Below the pieces are notes generated by a model. It saw nothing but the letters and a program-made list of their open reading frames with translations, made no database searches and was not told the origin of the DNA. From the NCBI GenBank assembly GCA_943788645.1, contig CALSRC010000008.1, positions 62,001 through 126,000 of the forward strand: a stretch of DNA of 64,000 bases, read 5' to 3'. The position numbers were made by a program, and so were the translations under genes. The DNA is from UA16 sp002292325 (GTDB taxonomy: Bacteria; Bacteroidota; Bacteroidia; Flavobacteriales_D; Sanyastnellaceae). Shown here piece by piece: positions 7,973 to 17,583 of this stretch (the first letter of the stretch is position 1; each line of letters opens with the position of its first letter).

Positions 7973-9763
7973 ATGAAAAATTTAAACACATTAATCGCTC
8001 TATTGCTTTTTACGTCGCTTTCTATATCCATGGGCATCGCTCAGTCGGCCATCACGTTCCAGGTGGATATGAGCAATGAAGTAGTCGCAGCAGAAGGCGT
8101 GCACCTCGCAGGTAATTTCCAAGGCTGGGATCCAGCGGCCACTGTGCTTACAGACGATGATATGGATGGCATTCATGAAGTGACCATTGAATTGCCATCG
8201 GACAGCACGTACGAGTTTAAATTCATCAATGGAGCATCTTGGGATTTTGCAGAAGACGTGCCACCGACATGCCAGGTTGAAGTTGCTGGGAACGATAACC
8301 GCTTCATTCACGTCGCGGCAGATGATGCAGAGTTAACATACCATGTGTGCTATGAGAGCTGTGCGGCCTGTGGTATGACCACTGTTCGCATGCGTGTTGA
8401 CATGAGTGTTGAGGCGGCCGTATCGCCAAATGGAGTCCACGTTGCAGGCAACTTCCAAGGTTGGGATCCCGCGGGCAGTGCAATGTCGGATGCTGATGGC
8501 GATGGCGTGTGGGAATATTGGGCATCATTTTATCCAGACTCTTTGGATGAAGGCATGCTAACGTTCAAATTCATCAATGGCAACAGCTGGACCAACCCGA
8601 ATGAAAATTTGGCAGGCGAGGATTGCGCTGACGACTTCGGTAACCGCGTCCTTGAACTGACAGACCTGAACATGGTCATGGTGGGCAATGTTGAAACAAA
8701 TGCCGCTCCATGCTACAATGCTTGTGGTACCTGCCTTTCTCCGACCCAAGTGACTTTTCGTGTGGATATGACGACACAGGAAACAGTTTCAATAAATGGC
8801 GTGCACATCGCAGGGAGCTTTCAAGGATGGACCCCGTCAGCGAATCCTTTGACAGACGATGATGAGGATGGAATTTGGGAAACGACCATTGGCATTGCTG
8901 CAAGTGACATTCAATTTAAGTTTGTTAACGGCAATGACTGGAGTGGCAATGGCGATGGAAACGTAGACAATGAACTGATTGTAGGGGATTGCGCTGCGGA
9001 GGGAAGCGATAACCGATTATTGAGTGTCGGTGCCGATGATTTGGTTTACGAAGTATGCTATAACTCTTGCGAAGCGGGTTGTGTCGAAAATCCAGATCCT
9101 GCGGATGTTACGTTCCGTGTCGAAATGTCCGAAGAAGAAGTCAATGCGAATGGCGTTTGGGTCATTGGCAACTTCACCGCTCCAAACTGGCAATCGGGTG
9201 CTTTGCAAATGACAGATGCTGATGCAGACGGAGTATATGAAGTGACGGCATCGATTAGCGGAGCCTCAACGGTGCTTTACAAATTCGTCAATGGCGATCC
9301 TTCAACAGGTGACAATGGTGTAGATTTCATCGAGGAGTCGGGAATCCTATTGGATGAGGAGGGCAACGAATTGTCCAATTTCGAATTGGAAGGGTGTGGT
9401 CTTGCCAATGGATTTGGGGCATACAATAGAATCCATGAGCGAAGCGGTGAGGCTGAAATTTTAGAGGCTGTTTGCTTCAATAAATGCACCACCTGCGTGG
9501 TTGCTGTCAATGAATTATTGCAAGGTGAATTTACAGCGTACCCGAACCCGTTTCGTGGTTCTTTGACCATTGATTTTCAATCAAGTCAAGCTGAGGCTCA
9601 GTTGATCATGACAGATTTGTCAGGTCGTGAGATCATGATGCAGCGCATTGCTCCAGGCACAGGTTCGGTTGTTCTGGACACATCCAGTCTTCCTGCTGGT
9701 TCTTATGTTGTTCAGGTCATTCGAAACGAACTCACCCAGGGACAAATGTTCATCAAGCACTGA
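7973..9763 (+). CDS. secreted protein with four starch-binding-like beta modules and a T9SS type A sorting domain
   Basis: This 596-residue protein has a signal peptide ending near GIAQ (residue 24). Four tandem modules follow at about 27-130, 134-252, 258-372 and 378-505. Each begins V[TR][FM].VDM, has GV.[VI][AI]G.F.GW.P and D.D.DG.[WY]E and ends FKF[IV]NG, like CBM20/CBM48 or AMPK glycogen-binding E-set modules. Paired Cys residues (CYESCAAC type) close three of the modules. The C-terminus (about 520-596) is a T9SS type A domain (YPNPF.. to GSY.V.V). It is likely released or surface-attached after passage through the type IX system. No catalytic domain is present, so a binding or structural role is inferred; the glycan target is unknown. 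Confidence 0.85.
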   Translation: MKNLNTLIALLLFTSLSISMGIAQSAITFQVDMSNEVVAAEGVHLAGNFQGWDPAATVLTDDDMDGIHEVTIELPSDSTYEFKFINGASWDFAEDVPPTCQVEVAGNDNRFIHVAADDAELTYHVCYESCAACGMTTVRMRVDMSVEAAVSPNGVHVAGNFQGWDPAGSAMSDADGDGVWEYWASFYPDSLDEGMLTFKFINGNSWTNPNENLAGEDCADDFGNRVLELTDLNMVMVGNVETNAAPCYNACGTCLSPTQVTFRVDMTTQETVSINGVHIAGSFQGWTPSANPLTDDDEDGIWETTIGIAASDIQFKFVNGNDWSGNGDGNVDNELIVGDCAAEGSDNRLLSVGADDLVYEVCYNSCEAGCVENPDPADVTFRVEMSEEEVNANGVWVIGNFTAPNWQSGALQMTDADADGVYEVTASISGASTVLYKFVNGDPSTGDNGVDFIEESGILLDEEGNELSNFELEGCGLANGFGAYNRIHERSGEAEILEAVCFNKCTTCVVAVNELLQGEFTAYPNPFRGSLTIDFQSSQAEAQLIMTDLSGREIMMQRIAPGTGSVVLDTSSLPAGSYVVQVIRNELTQGQMFIKH

Positions 9764-9798
9764 TGCAAATAGTCTGAGTCTTGCAGTCGAAATAATAG

Positions 9799-9825
9799 AA
9801 GAGGGAGGGCAACCTCCCTCTTTCA
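9799..9825 (+). terminator. probable terminator after the starch-binding-module gene
   Basis: A 10-base perfect stem (9799-9808 with 9813-9822) carries a GCAA tetraloop, 36 bases after the stop codon. The following T-run is short (ttt), so termination may be partial. Confidence 0.6.
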
Positions 9826-9912
9826 TGCGCGATATTTTCTGATTTGCAAAATTCATCTCTTGTCAATAAGTCCGGTGAAAACTCACGAATAAATATGTTG
9901 AACCAGGCTCGC

Positions 9913-9938
9913 TTGCTGCAAGGCACCTTCTATATTTG
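9913..9938 (+). promoter_or_regulatory. promoter of the 802-residue T9SS protein
   Basis: TATATTTG lies at 9931-9938 with a TTG at 9913-9915 (15-base spacing, slightly short). It lies inside the only upstream alternative start (TTG 9936), which argues for translation from ATG 9969 with a leader of about 25 bases. Confidence 0.5.
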
Positions 9939-9968
9939 GTTTTGAGATTAACACAACTAAATACACTC

Positions 9969-12377
9969 ATGAAACACATTTTACTTCTTTCTGCAAGCTT
10001 TTTGCTGTTTGGAAGCAGCTTTGCTCAATTAACAGAAATCAGCGTTGAGCCGTTTGTCGTTCACGATGGCAGCATCGCAGAGCTTGATGGAATGACGACG
10101 TACCACGTGTACGCAATGTGCACGAACGCAATGGACGAGATCTCGGCGGTTTATGGCGATGCCACAGCACCATTGAATTTGACTTCGACTACGGGTTTTT
10201 ATCAAAACTCTCTCGGAAACAACGAAGGATGGCAGGTGAATCCCGCATTTTTTGGCGCATTTCCTTCGATCGAATTTGATTCTTGGATTACCATCGGTGC
10301 CATGAACGTCAATGAGGCTTCAGGATCCAATAACACGGTAGGTTTGACAGATGCATTCAATTCATTCAGTGCGGGAGGAGATTTCATTGTTGACTCCGAC
10401 AATGGAGGGTCATGGTTCACTTTGTTTGGAGATGAAGTCGCCCAAGCAGGGGACGATTTGAAAGTTTTGATTGCTCAGCTCACCGTTACAAACGATGCAG
10501 TCATTTCAGGAAATTTCAATATTCAGATTTTTGTAAACGGGGCTCAATCGGGATCCGCTCTTTTTGAAGGAATACCTTTTAGCTCCTCCGAAGATGCTGT
10601 ATTTGGTTGCATGGATCCTGATGCCGACAATTACAATCCGGAAGCAACAGAATCAGGAGAAACTTGTATTTATCCGTGTACTTTGGATTTGTCAGTTGTG
10701 GAGGTTAGTTCAAATTCATGTCCCGGTGTGGAAGATGGAGAAATTATTGTTTCCGCAGCGGGCGCTCAACTTGGTGTCTTGTATGGAATTGGTGAAGATG
10801 CGCCATCTTCAGCTGTTGGAATTTTCGATGATCTACCGGGAGGGGTTTACACCATCTCTGCTGCGGATGGAGCAGGATGTGAGACGAGTATCGAAGTGGA
10901 AGTTGTTGCTCCAGATGCTATTGTGATCTCTGCTGCCATGACTGAATCAGTTAGTTGCAATGGAGGTTCTGATGCCGTGATTTCGGGATCATCTTCTGGA
11001 GGGTCTGGTGCAATAAATTATAGTTTGTCTTCATCGTTTGAAGACAGCATGAGTGAGCTTTATTTCGAGAACCTCGGTTCAGGATTATACACCATCTTCG
11101 CCATGGACGCGAATGGATGTGTTTCTGAGAGTGGAGGAATCTCCATTGCCAATCCACAGGCATTGACTGTTTCTGTAAGTGGCGGGCAAAACGGCATCGC
11201 TGGAGCGACTTGCTCCGACTCTGATGATGGCGTTGTCTCGCTTATAACCATTGGGGGTTCTGGAACATCCGCTGGAATGCAGTTCAGTTCAAATGGTGTA
11301 GACTTTGCGCCGGGGAGCGTTCTCAATATTGGCGGTGGTATATACACCTTCTATGCAATGGATGTGAACGGTTGCATTTCTGCTACTGCAAACGAATACA
11401 CGGTAGATGCTCCAGACCCAATTTTGATCACAGGGAATGCCAGTGGTATTTCTTGCAATGGTGATCAAGACGGAGCGGTATCATTCGATGCAACCGGTGG
11501 CAATGGAGGCCTTATGTTTTCATTCAACGGTGAAGATGCTGGTGGAGTGAATTCGGTAGGGGATTTGTTGCCAGGTGATTACGTGGTACTTGTGACTGAC
11601 ATAGAGGCATGCACTGCGGAAGTAACGTTCACTGTTGATGACATCAGCGCGGTAACAGCCAGTGCAACGGCGACAGCAGTTTCATGCAATGGAGAAACAG
11701 ATGGATTGATTGAGGTGGGAGCAAGTGGTGGAACCAGTCTATTTGAATACAGCGCGGATGGTTCTGATTTCGGTTCCTCTCCGATGTTCACGGAAATAGC
11801 AGCTGGAACTTACACGTTTTATGTTCAGGATTCCAATGGATGTCAAGCATCCGTAGAAGCAACGGTTGATGAGCCGGCTGAGTTGTCTGTATCCGGTGTA
11901 ATTGTAAACGATACAGGTGCGGGAGACGGTGAACTTGATATCACAGTAGAGGGAGGAAACGGCGGCAATACGTTCGCTTGGACAGGCCCGGACAATTTCA
12001 CCAGTGCAGATGAAGACTTGACTGGATTGATAGCGGGTGAATATTCAGTGACAGTGACCGATGCCAATGGATGTTCAACGACGGAGGTGTTTGGTGTTCC
12101 TGTCGGTGTAGGTGAATATTCATTCCTGCAAGATGTAGTTGTAAGTCCAAATCCTAGTTACGGCTTATACAATCTCGCTCTGGCTCGTGCAAACGGTGAG
12201 GCTGTTATGTTGAACGTTTATGATGCCCAAGCGCGCTTGGTCTGGTCACAAACAATCAATCAAGCGTGGGGTTCAATGCAGGCCTCAATTGATTTGACCG
12301 GCATGTCAGCTGGAGCCTACCAATTGGAATTGTCTTCTAACGGAGCACGGCATACGATTCAATTGCTAAAGCAATAA
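9969..12377 (+). CDS. T9SS-secreted protein with one DSWVTIG module and SprB-like repeats
   Basis: ATG 9969 gives 802 residues with a clean signal peptide ending GSSFAQ. Residues about 18-205 form the module shared with the next two genes (TTYHVY, DSWITIG, GGSWF.L.G, GDDLKVLIAQ). One Cys repeat (GCMDPDADNYNPEA) follows at about 213-235. Six or so SprB/PKD-like repeats of about 80 residues come next, each with V[ST]C.G...G.I, a GG.G...YS/FS segment and GLYTI/GTYTF..DANGC. The C-terminal 85 residues are a type A T9SS sorting domain with SPNPS and GAYQLEL. SprB-type repeats occur in gliding adhesins, so an adhesive surface role is inferred. Confidence 0.83.
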   Translation: MKHILLLSASFLLFGSSFAQLTEISVEPFVVHDGSIAELDGMTTYHVYAMCTNAMDEISAVYGDATAPLNLTSTTGFYQNSLGNNEGWQVNPAFFGAFPSIEFDSWITIGAMNVNEASGSNNTVGLTDAFNSFSAGGDFIVDSDNGGSWFTLFGDEVAQAGDDLKVLIAQLTVTNDAVISGNFNIQIFVNGAQSGSALFEGIPFSSSEDAVFGCMDPDADNYNPEATESGETCIYPCTLDLSVVEVSSNSCPGVEDGEIIVSAAGAQLGVLYGIGEDAPSSAVGIFDDLPGGVYTISAADGAGCETSIEVEVVAPDAIVISAAMTESVSCNGGSDAVISGSSSGGSGAINYSLSSSFEDSMSELYFENLGSGLYTIFAMDANGCVSESGGISIANPQALTVSVSGGQNGIAGATCSDSDDGVVSLITIGGSGTSAGMQFSSNGVDFAPGSVLNIGGGIYTFYAMDVNGCISATANEYTVDAPDPILITGNASGISCNGDQDGAVSFDATGGNGGLMFSFNGEDAGGVNSVGDLLPGDYVVLVTDIEACTAEVTFTVDDISAVTASATATAVSCNGETDGLIEVGASGGTSLFEYSADGSDFGSSPMFTEIAAGTYTFYVQDSNGCQASVEATVDEPAELSVSGVIVNDTGAGDGELDITVEGGNGGNTFAWTGPDNFTSADEDLTGLIAGEYSVTVTDANGCSTTEVFGVPVGVGEYSFLQDVVVSPNPSYGLYNLALARANGEAVMLNVYDAQARLVWSQTINQAWGSMQASIDLTGMSAGAYQLELSSNGARHTIQLLKQ

Positions 12378-12397
12378 TGTTCAATTCTTTCTTATAG

Positions 12398-12426
12398 AAA
12401 AAGGGCCTTCGGGCCCTTTTTTATTT
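12398..12426 (+). terminator. terminator 1 of a tandem pair, UUCG tetraloop
   Basis: An 8-base stem AAAGGGCC/GGCCCTTT (12401-12408 with 12413-12420) is closed by the extra-stable C(UUCG)G loop and followed by TTTATTTT. It lies 23 bases after the stop of the preceding gene. Confidence 0.92.
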
Positions 12427-12430
12427 TCTC

Positions 12431-12456
12431 ATAGGGCCTTCGGGCCCTTTTTTATT
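12431..12456 (+). terminator. terminator 2 of a tandem pair, UUCG tetraloop
   Basis: The stem AGGGCC/GGCCCT (12433-12438 with 12443-12448) has the same TTCG loop and a T-rich tail. It repeats terminator 1 exactly over agggccttcgggccctttt at an offset of 30 bases, so one arose by local duplication of the other. Confidence 0.88.
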
Positions 12457-12495
12457 ATCAGAAAATCGAAACCGTAGAGGTCGGAGGTGCGTAGA

Positions 12496-15400
12496 ATGAA
12501 GCGTACCTCTCAACTTCTTGATTTGATTATGGGCTATTCTTACCGACTTTTGGGTGTGATTCACGCACTTGTTATATACTTCTTCGCAGGGATGTCTTTT
12601 GCCTGGTCTCAAGCGAGCACGTTTGTTGTTGAAGAGTTCATGGTACATGACGGTGTCCAAGGCGTAGCTGAATTGGCAGGCCAAACGACCTATCGGTTCT
12701 ATCTAGAACTGAATGATCCGGAAGACTTCGTTTCGGCTATTTATGGGGGAGATGCAGCGCCCATGACGTTGTCCCTGGATGCGCCCATGTTCAATAGCCC
12801 GTTTGCAACGGGGTCTACCGCTGGAGGAATTCTTCCCATTGTCGTAGATTATTTTCCAGAAGTGGCATATGATAGTTGGGTAACCATCGGCTTAGAAAGC
12901 TCCCCAAATGGTGGTGGAGAAGCTGATGTTTCAGCGCTGCAAAGTGAAGACCAACCATTTTTGCAAAACTTCGTTTCTGGAACACCAACCGACGGGGAAG
13001 GGTTCATTGTCGATGACGAATTAGGGGGTGCATGGTTTTTACTCAGTGGCACAGCCAATGGATATGCCGGGGAGGATTTGAGGGTTTTGGTCATGCAGGT
13101 GACGACTGCGGGCCTTCCTTCTGGTACGTTGAACGCCCAAATTATTCCTGCCGATCCCGGATTGGGTTCGGAACAAGTGCAACAAGCTTTCGAAGGAACG
13201 GATGTTTGGGATGTACTGCCTTCACAGGCGTATCCTGGTTGCACGGATCCCGATGCCTGCAATTTCGATGAAAATGCATCTGAAGACGATGGCAGCTGTG
13301 AGTATGGCACCTGTGTAGGATGCATGGATAGCTGGGCGTGTAATTTTAATCCCAATGCTACGGAAGAAGATGGTTCGTGTGATTATCTCGCTTGCACAGG
13401 TTGTACAGATGCCACGGCATGCAATTACGATCCTGATGCGATATACAATGATGGAACATGTGATTATGTGAGTTGCGAAACCCTTGGCTGTACTTTCTCC
13501 AATGCGTGCAATTACGATGCGGAAGCAACTTCAAACGATGGGTCTTGTGAATACAGTTCGTGTGCTGGTTGTACTTCGGTTGATGCAGACAATTATGATC
13601 CAACCGCCACAATAGACGACGGCAGCTGTGCTTTCAATGGATGCCTCAATCCTTTGGCTTGCAATTACGATCCAACCGCCAACACTTCCGATGGCAGTTG
13701 TGATTTCACCAGTTGCATCGGTTGTATGAATTCGACTGCGTGCAATTATGACCCAAGCTATACAATTTCGGATGCGGCGGATTGTCAATTTGCGGAAGAT
13801 GGATACGATTGCGTTGGAGATTGCCTTTCTGATGCTGATGGAGATGGTATTTGTGATGAGTTTGAAGAACTTGGTTGCACAGACGAAGACGCTATGAATT
13901 TCGACCCTGTCGCGACAGAAAACGATGGGAGCTGCGTCTATGCCATTAGCGGATGCACGAATCCACTGGCCTGCAACTACAACCCGGAGGCGACTGCTTC
14001 AGATGGGAGTTGTGAATTCACGAGTTGCATAGGCTGCATGATCATGGATGCGTGCAATTACGATGAAGCATACACCACAGCCGATAATGCATCATGTCTA
14101 TTTGCCGACGAGTTTTACGATTGTACGGGAAATTGTTTGAATGACAACGACGGTGATGGAGTTTGCAATGAATTGGAACTCCCTGGCTGCACGGATGCGC
14201 TGGCTTCAAATTTTGATGCCAATTCAACCGACAACGATGGATCTTGCCAATACCCTGCTGCTTGTCACGATTCAATGGCGTGCAATTATGAGGCGTATGA
14301 AGGGTACTGCATTGAAGTGGAGGCGTATGCAGTGCATGAAGGATTCGTGGGCGAAAGTGACCTCACGGGGCATGTCACCTATCGGATTTACGCTTTGTGT
14401 GAAAATCAAGATGACTTTGTCAGTGCCGTTGCGGGAGACGATATCAATCCTTCTTTCATTCATACGACGACCTCATTTTTCCAGCATGAGGCTGGAGGAG
14501 CTTTAGGTCAAAGCATCAATCCGTTGGTGTTCCCTTTGATTCCTGATGCGGCTTACGATTCATGGGTCACCATCGGTCTGGAGTCTTCAGCTCAAGGCGA
14601 GAACGGGGAGTCAGGCGTGAGCGTCCTGGAGGGACTGGAACCTTGGGTTGAACCGTTTGAATCTGGAGGATCGTTGGTCATGTCAGACGACCTTGGTGGT
14701 GTTTGGTACATTTTGAATGGTGCCTCGAATGGTGTAGCAGGTGATGATTTGAAAGTGTTACTCGGTCAGTTTACGACGGATGGAAATCTGGATGGCCAGC
14801 TGTATGTGCAGTTTTTTGAAAACGGGGATGGAATCAATGGCGGATTCAATAAAATGATTGGTCTGCAAGATGCATGTGGTTTACCATCCTTTGCAGGATG
14901 CGAGTATCCTTTAGTTGCTTACAATTGCGATGGCGTCTGCCTTGCAGATGCGGATGAGGATGGCATTTGTGATGAGTTTGAAATTGCGGGATGTACGGAT
15001 CCTGAGGCCACGAATTACCTGCCAGAGGCCTCAGACGACGATGGCTCATGCGATTACTTTGTCGATCCTTGTTTGGTGGATGTCATTCCACCGGTATTTA
15101 CGTTTGTTCCCGCAGACTCAACGGTTCAATGCGATCAACCGATGCCGACAACCATGGCCACCGCAGAAGATGAATGCGACGAGTCGGTTCAGGTTATGTT
15201 CATCGATGGTCCCATTGAGTTTGTATATGATTGTGCGCCTTACAATTATCTGTGTACGCGAACGTTTTACGCCACGGACGACTCGGGAAATCAGGCAGAA
15301 GCTGTTCAAATGATCACTGTTGCTGATACGCTGGCTCCGGAGATTTTGAACCTGCCTGCTTCTGAAATTTGGGTGAATGAGCAGGAGGGGGAGGACTTTC

Positions 15401-17469
15401 CTGATCCATTCATTGCCGTGCAAGATGCATGCGATGCGAATGCGCAATGGTCATCTGTTGATGAAATGATATCCCAGTCGGGAGATACATTGACTTATCA
15501 TCGCACGTATACCACCTTTGATGCCTGTGGAAATGAGGCAGATTGGACGCAAACCATCCATCTGATAGTCGCGGTTGATGGGTGCACCGATTCGGTGGCG
15601 TGTAATTTTAACCCGGATGCGACAAATGACGATGGTTCTTGCTCATATGCCGGGGATTTTGTGGATTGTGACGGACTTTGTTTAAATGATTCGGATGGTG
15701 ACGGTGTTTGCGATGAGTCTGAGATTGCCGGATGTACGGCTCCAACGGCTTGTAATTTCAATAGTTTGGCCACGGATGAAGATGGAGCCTGCGACTTCTG
15801 CTCTTGTGCAAACGACGAAATTTTAAGTTTTGGTTTAGAAATTGATACGGTGGCTGTCCATGACACCGGGGCGCTGGCAGGCATGGTTACATACCGGCTA
15901 TTCGTTACGACCATCCTGGAAACTGATTTTGTATCAGCCGTTTATGGAAATGTTGAGGACACCTTGCTGTTATCCGCTGAGACGGGGTGGCACCAAGATG
16001 CGATGGGGTCGCATTTGGCCCAAGCAATCAATCCTGGGCTTTACAGTTCTTTTCCGGAACTCGCATACGATAGCTGGGTGACAATTGGAATCGACCAACC
16101 TGCCTCGGAAGGAGAAAATCAAGTGAATGCGGTGGGAGAGTCCGGTGCCGAAGGTTGGGTGGCGCAATTTGAATCGGGAAATGATCTGGTCATGGACGAT
16201 GAGATTGGAGGTTCTTGGTTCATCTTGAATGGAGGTTCGAATGGCATAGCTGGAGATGATTTACGGGTACTCATTGCCCAAGTGACGACTCTGGGAAGCA
16301 TGCAAGGTCAATTGAATGTTCAGGTTTTTAATGACGGCGACAATGGCGCTTCCTCCTTGCATCAATTTCATTTTGATGGGACAACGTGGACGAACCCGCC
16401 GGTTTTCCCTAATGCGTGCGGATGCATGGACAGTGAAGCACTTAATTTCGATGCTGAGGCGGTCTACGATGACGGTTTGTGCGCATATCCCGTGTTGGGC
16501 TGCACAGACGAGGAGGCTTGCAACTTCAACGTTGCTGCAACCGATGAAGACGGCTCCTGTGCCTATCCAGAGCCTGGTTTTGACTGTGCCGGCGAATGCC
16601 TGTTTGATTCAGATGCTGATGGGATATGCGATGAATTTGAAGTGCCAGGCTGCACGGATTCTTCCGCGATAAATTTCGATGTGAATGCAACGGATGATGA
16701 CGGTTCGTGCGTTTTTTGCGAACTCATGTTAGACGTAGCTGCCTCGAATGTGAGTTGCGCTGAAGCAGCGGATGGTTCGCTGATTGTCTCAGCTCAAGGT
16801 GCCTATCCCGATAGCGGTGAAGTCATGTACCAATTGTTGCCGCAAGATGTCTTCCAAACAGATTCTGTTTTCAATGGGCTACCAGGCGGAGTCTATATCG
16901 TAGTGGCAACAGATGAATCTGGATGTGAGGCGGTAGTCGAAGTGGACGTGGAAGAACCAGCTCCTTTATTGGTGCTGCTTGATGAAGTGACAGGCTCTGC
17001 TCCTGGTGAAGAACAAGGAAGTATTGCTGTTTCGGTGAGTGGTGGGTCGGCTCCGTATAGTTTCAATTGGATTCAGCTTGACGGAACATTTCTGAGCGAT
17101 GAAGAAGACATTCTAGGCCTCGACCCCGGGGTTTATCAACTCACCGTATCGGATGCCAACGAATGCTTCACGACTTCATTCGAAATCATTGTAGAAGCGA
17201 TTGTTGGGGTAGCGGAGGTTTCAGATGCTGATGTGGATGTCTTCCCAAACCCAGCCAACGATGTTGTGCACGTAACCATCCCAAAAGACCTGGGTTTCGC
17301 TAGGATTGAATGGTTCGACATGCGCGGAAAATTAATGGCTTCAAAAGAGATCGCACCCCATTTGTATTCTTTAAAAATGGATGTGAGCGATTGGCCCGGA
17401 GGAATGTATCTGATGACGATTCAAAGCTCAAGCGCCGTAATCCAAAGAAAAATGAAGGTGTCGCGATGA
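12496..17469 (+). CDS. giant T9SS-secreted protein: three DSWVTIG modules and about 17 Cys-rich repeats
   Basis: The start is ATG 12496 (1657 residues); GTG 12487 is possible but adds only three residues. A long signal segment ends near FAWSQA (about residue 36). Order after that: module copy 1 (about 39-245); 11 Cys repeats of the form GC[TM][DN]..ACN[YF][DN]P.A...DGSC (about 248-605); module copy 2 (about 605-795); a linker DADEDGICDEFE plus repeat 12; two HYR/Ig-like domains (about 855-1025); repeats 13-14; module copy 3 (about 1107-1307); repeats 15-17; one SprB-like pair (about 1409-1568); and a type A T9SS domain (FPNPANDVV to GGMYLMTI). The D.D.DG.C[DN]E linkers resemble thrombospondin type 3 calcium loops. 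It is acidic and Cys-rich, hence extracellular. No enzyme domain was seen; the function is unknown, probably adhesive or structural. Confidence 0.83.
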   Translation: MKRTSQLLDLIMGYSYRLLGVIHALVIYFFAGMSFAWSQASTFVVEEFMVHDGVQGVAELAGQTTYRFYLELNDPEDFVSAIYGGDAAPMTLSLDAPMFNSPFATGSTAGGILPIVVDYFPEVAYDSWVTIGLESSPNGGGEADVSALQSEDQPFLQNFVSGTPTDGEGFIVDDELGGAWFLLSGTANGYAGEDLRVLVMQVTTAGLPSGTLNAQIIPADPGLGSEQVQQAFEGTDVWDVLPSQAYPGCTDPDACNFDENASEDDGSCEYGTCVGCMDSWACNFNPNATEEDGSCDYLACTGCTDATACNYDPDAIYNDGTCDYVSCETLGCTFSNACNYDAEATSNDGSCEYSSCAGCTSVDADNYDPTATIDDGSCAFNGCLNPLACNYDPTANTSDGSCDFTSCIGCMNSTACNYDPSYTISDAADCQFAEDGYDCVGDCLSDADGDGICDEFEELGCTDEDAMNFDPVATENDGSCVYAISGCTNPLACNYNPEATASDGSCEFTSCIGCMIMDACNYDEAYTTADNASCLFADEFYDCTGNCLNDNDGDGVCNELELPGCTDALASNFDANSTDNDGSCQYPAACHDSMACNYEAYEGYCIEVEAYAVHEGFVGESDLTGHVTYRIYALCENQDDFVSAVAGDDINPSFIHTTTSFFQHEAGGALGQSINPLVFPLIPDAAYDSWVTIGLESSAQGENGESGVSVLEGLEPWVEPFESGGSLVMSDDLGGVWYILNGASNGVAGDDLKVLLGQFTTDGNLDGQLYVQFFENGDGINGGFNKMIGLQDACGLPSFAGCEYPLVAYNCDGVCLADADEDGICDEFEIAGCTDPEATNYLPEASDDDGSCDYFVDPCLVDVIPPVFTFVPADSTVQCDQPMPTTMATAEDECDESVQVMFIDGPIEFVYDCAPYNYLCTRTFYATDDSGNQAEAVQMITVADTLAPEILNLPASEIWVNEQEGEDFPDPFIAVQDACDANAQWSSVDEMISQSGDTLTYHRTYTTFDACGNEADWTQTIHLIVAVDGCTDSVACNFNPDATNDDGSCSYAGDFVDCDGLCLNDSDGDGVCDESEIAGCTAPTACNFNSLATDEDGACDFCSCANDEILSFGLEIDTVAVHDTGALAGMVTYRLFVTTILETDFVSAVYGNVEDTLLLSAETGWHQDAMGSHLAQAINPGLYSSFPELAYDSWVTIGIDQPASEGENQVNAVGESGAEGWVAQFESGNDLVMDDEIGGSWFILNGGSNGIAGDDLRVLIAQVTTLGSMQGQLNVQVFNDGDNGASSLHQFHFDGTTWTNPPVFPNACGCMDSEALNFDAEAVYDDGLCAYPVLGCTDEEACNFNVAATDEDGSCAYPEPGFDCAGECLFDSDADGICDEFEVPGCTDSSAINFDVNATDDDGSCVFCELMLDVAASNVSCAEAADGSLIVSAQGAYPDSGEVMYQLLPQDVFQTDSVFNGLPGGVYIVVATDESGCEAVVEVDVEEPAPLLVLLDEVTGSAPGEEQGSIAVSVSGGSAPYSFNWIQLDGTFLSDEEDILGLDPGVYQLTVSDANECFTTSFEIIVEAIVGVAEVSDADVDVFPNPANDVVHVTIPKDLGFARIEWFDMRGKLMASKEIAPHLYSLKMDVSDWPGGMYLMTIQSSSAVIQRKMKVSR
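13234..14310 (+). repeat. coding array of 11 Cys-rich repeats in the giant protein
   Basis: The units are 72-147 bases, translating to GC-[TM]-[DN]-x-x-ACN-[YF]-x-P-x-A-x-x-x-DGSC. Some units extend with a Y.C.G.CL.D.DGDG.C[DN]E linker. Single repeats or short runs recur at about 14896-15050, 15580-15810 and 16420-16720. This is in-frame protein repetition, not a nucleic-acid array. Confidence 0.85.
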
Positions 17470-17488
17470 AATGAGCGGGTACTATCTT

Positions 17489-17523
17489 AAAAAAGCTGGG
17501 CAGCAATGTTCAGCTTTTTTTTT
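17489..17523 (+). terminator. terminator of the giant protein gene
   Basis: A 10-base stem AAAAAAGCTG/CAGCTTTTTT (17489-17498 with 17511-17520), a 12-base loop and a run of nine T, 19 bases after the stop codon. Confidence 0.85.
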
Positions 17524-17583
17524 CTAAATCGATTCAATGATTTAGCTTAATCGGCCTAACTTGCTAGCGCAACAAATTCTCCG

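Noticed and set aside
13234..14310. Regularly spaced repeats suggesting a CRISPR array
   Set aside because: Units are imperfect, multiples of three, lie in one long reading frame and translate to a conserved Cys-rich protein repeat; no cas genes are near.
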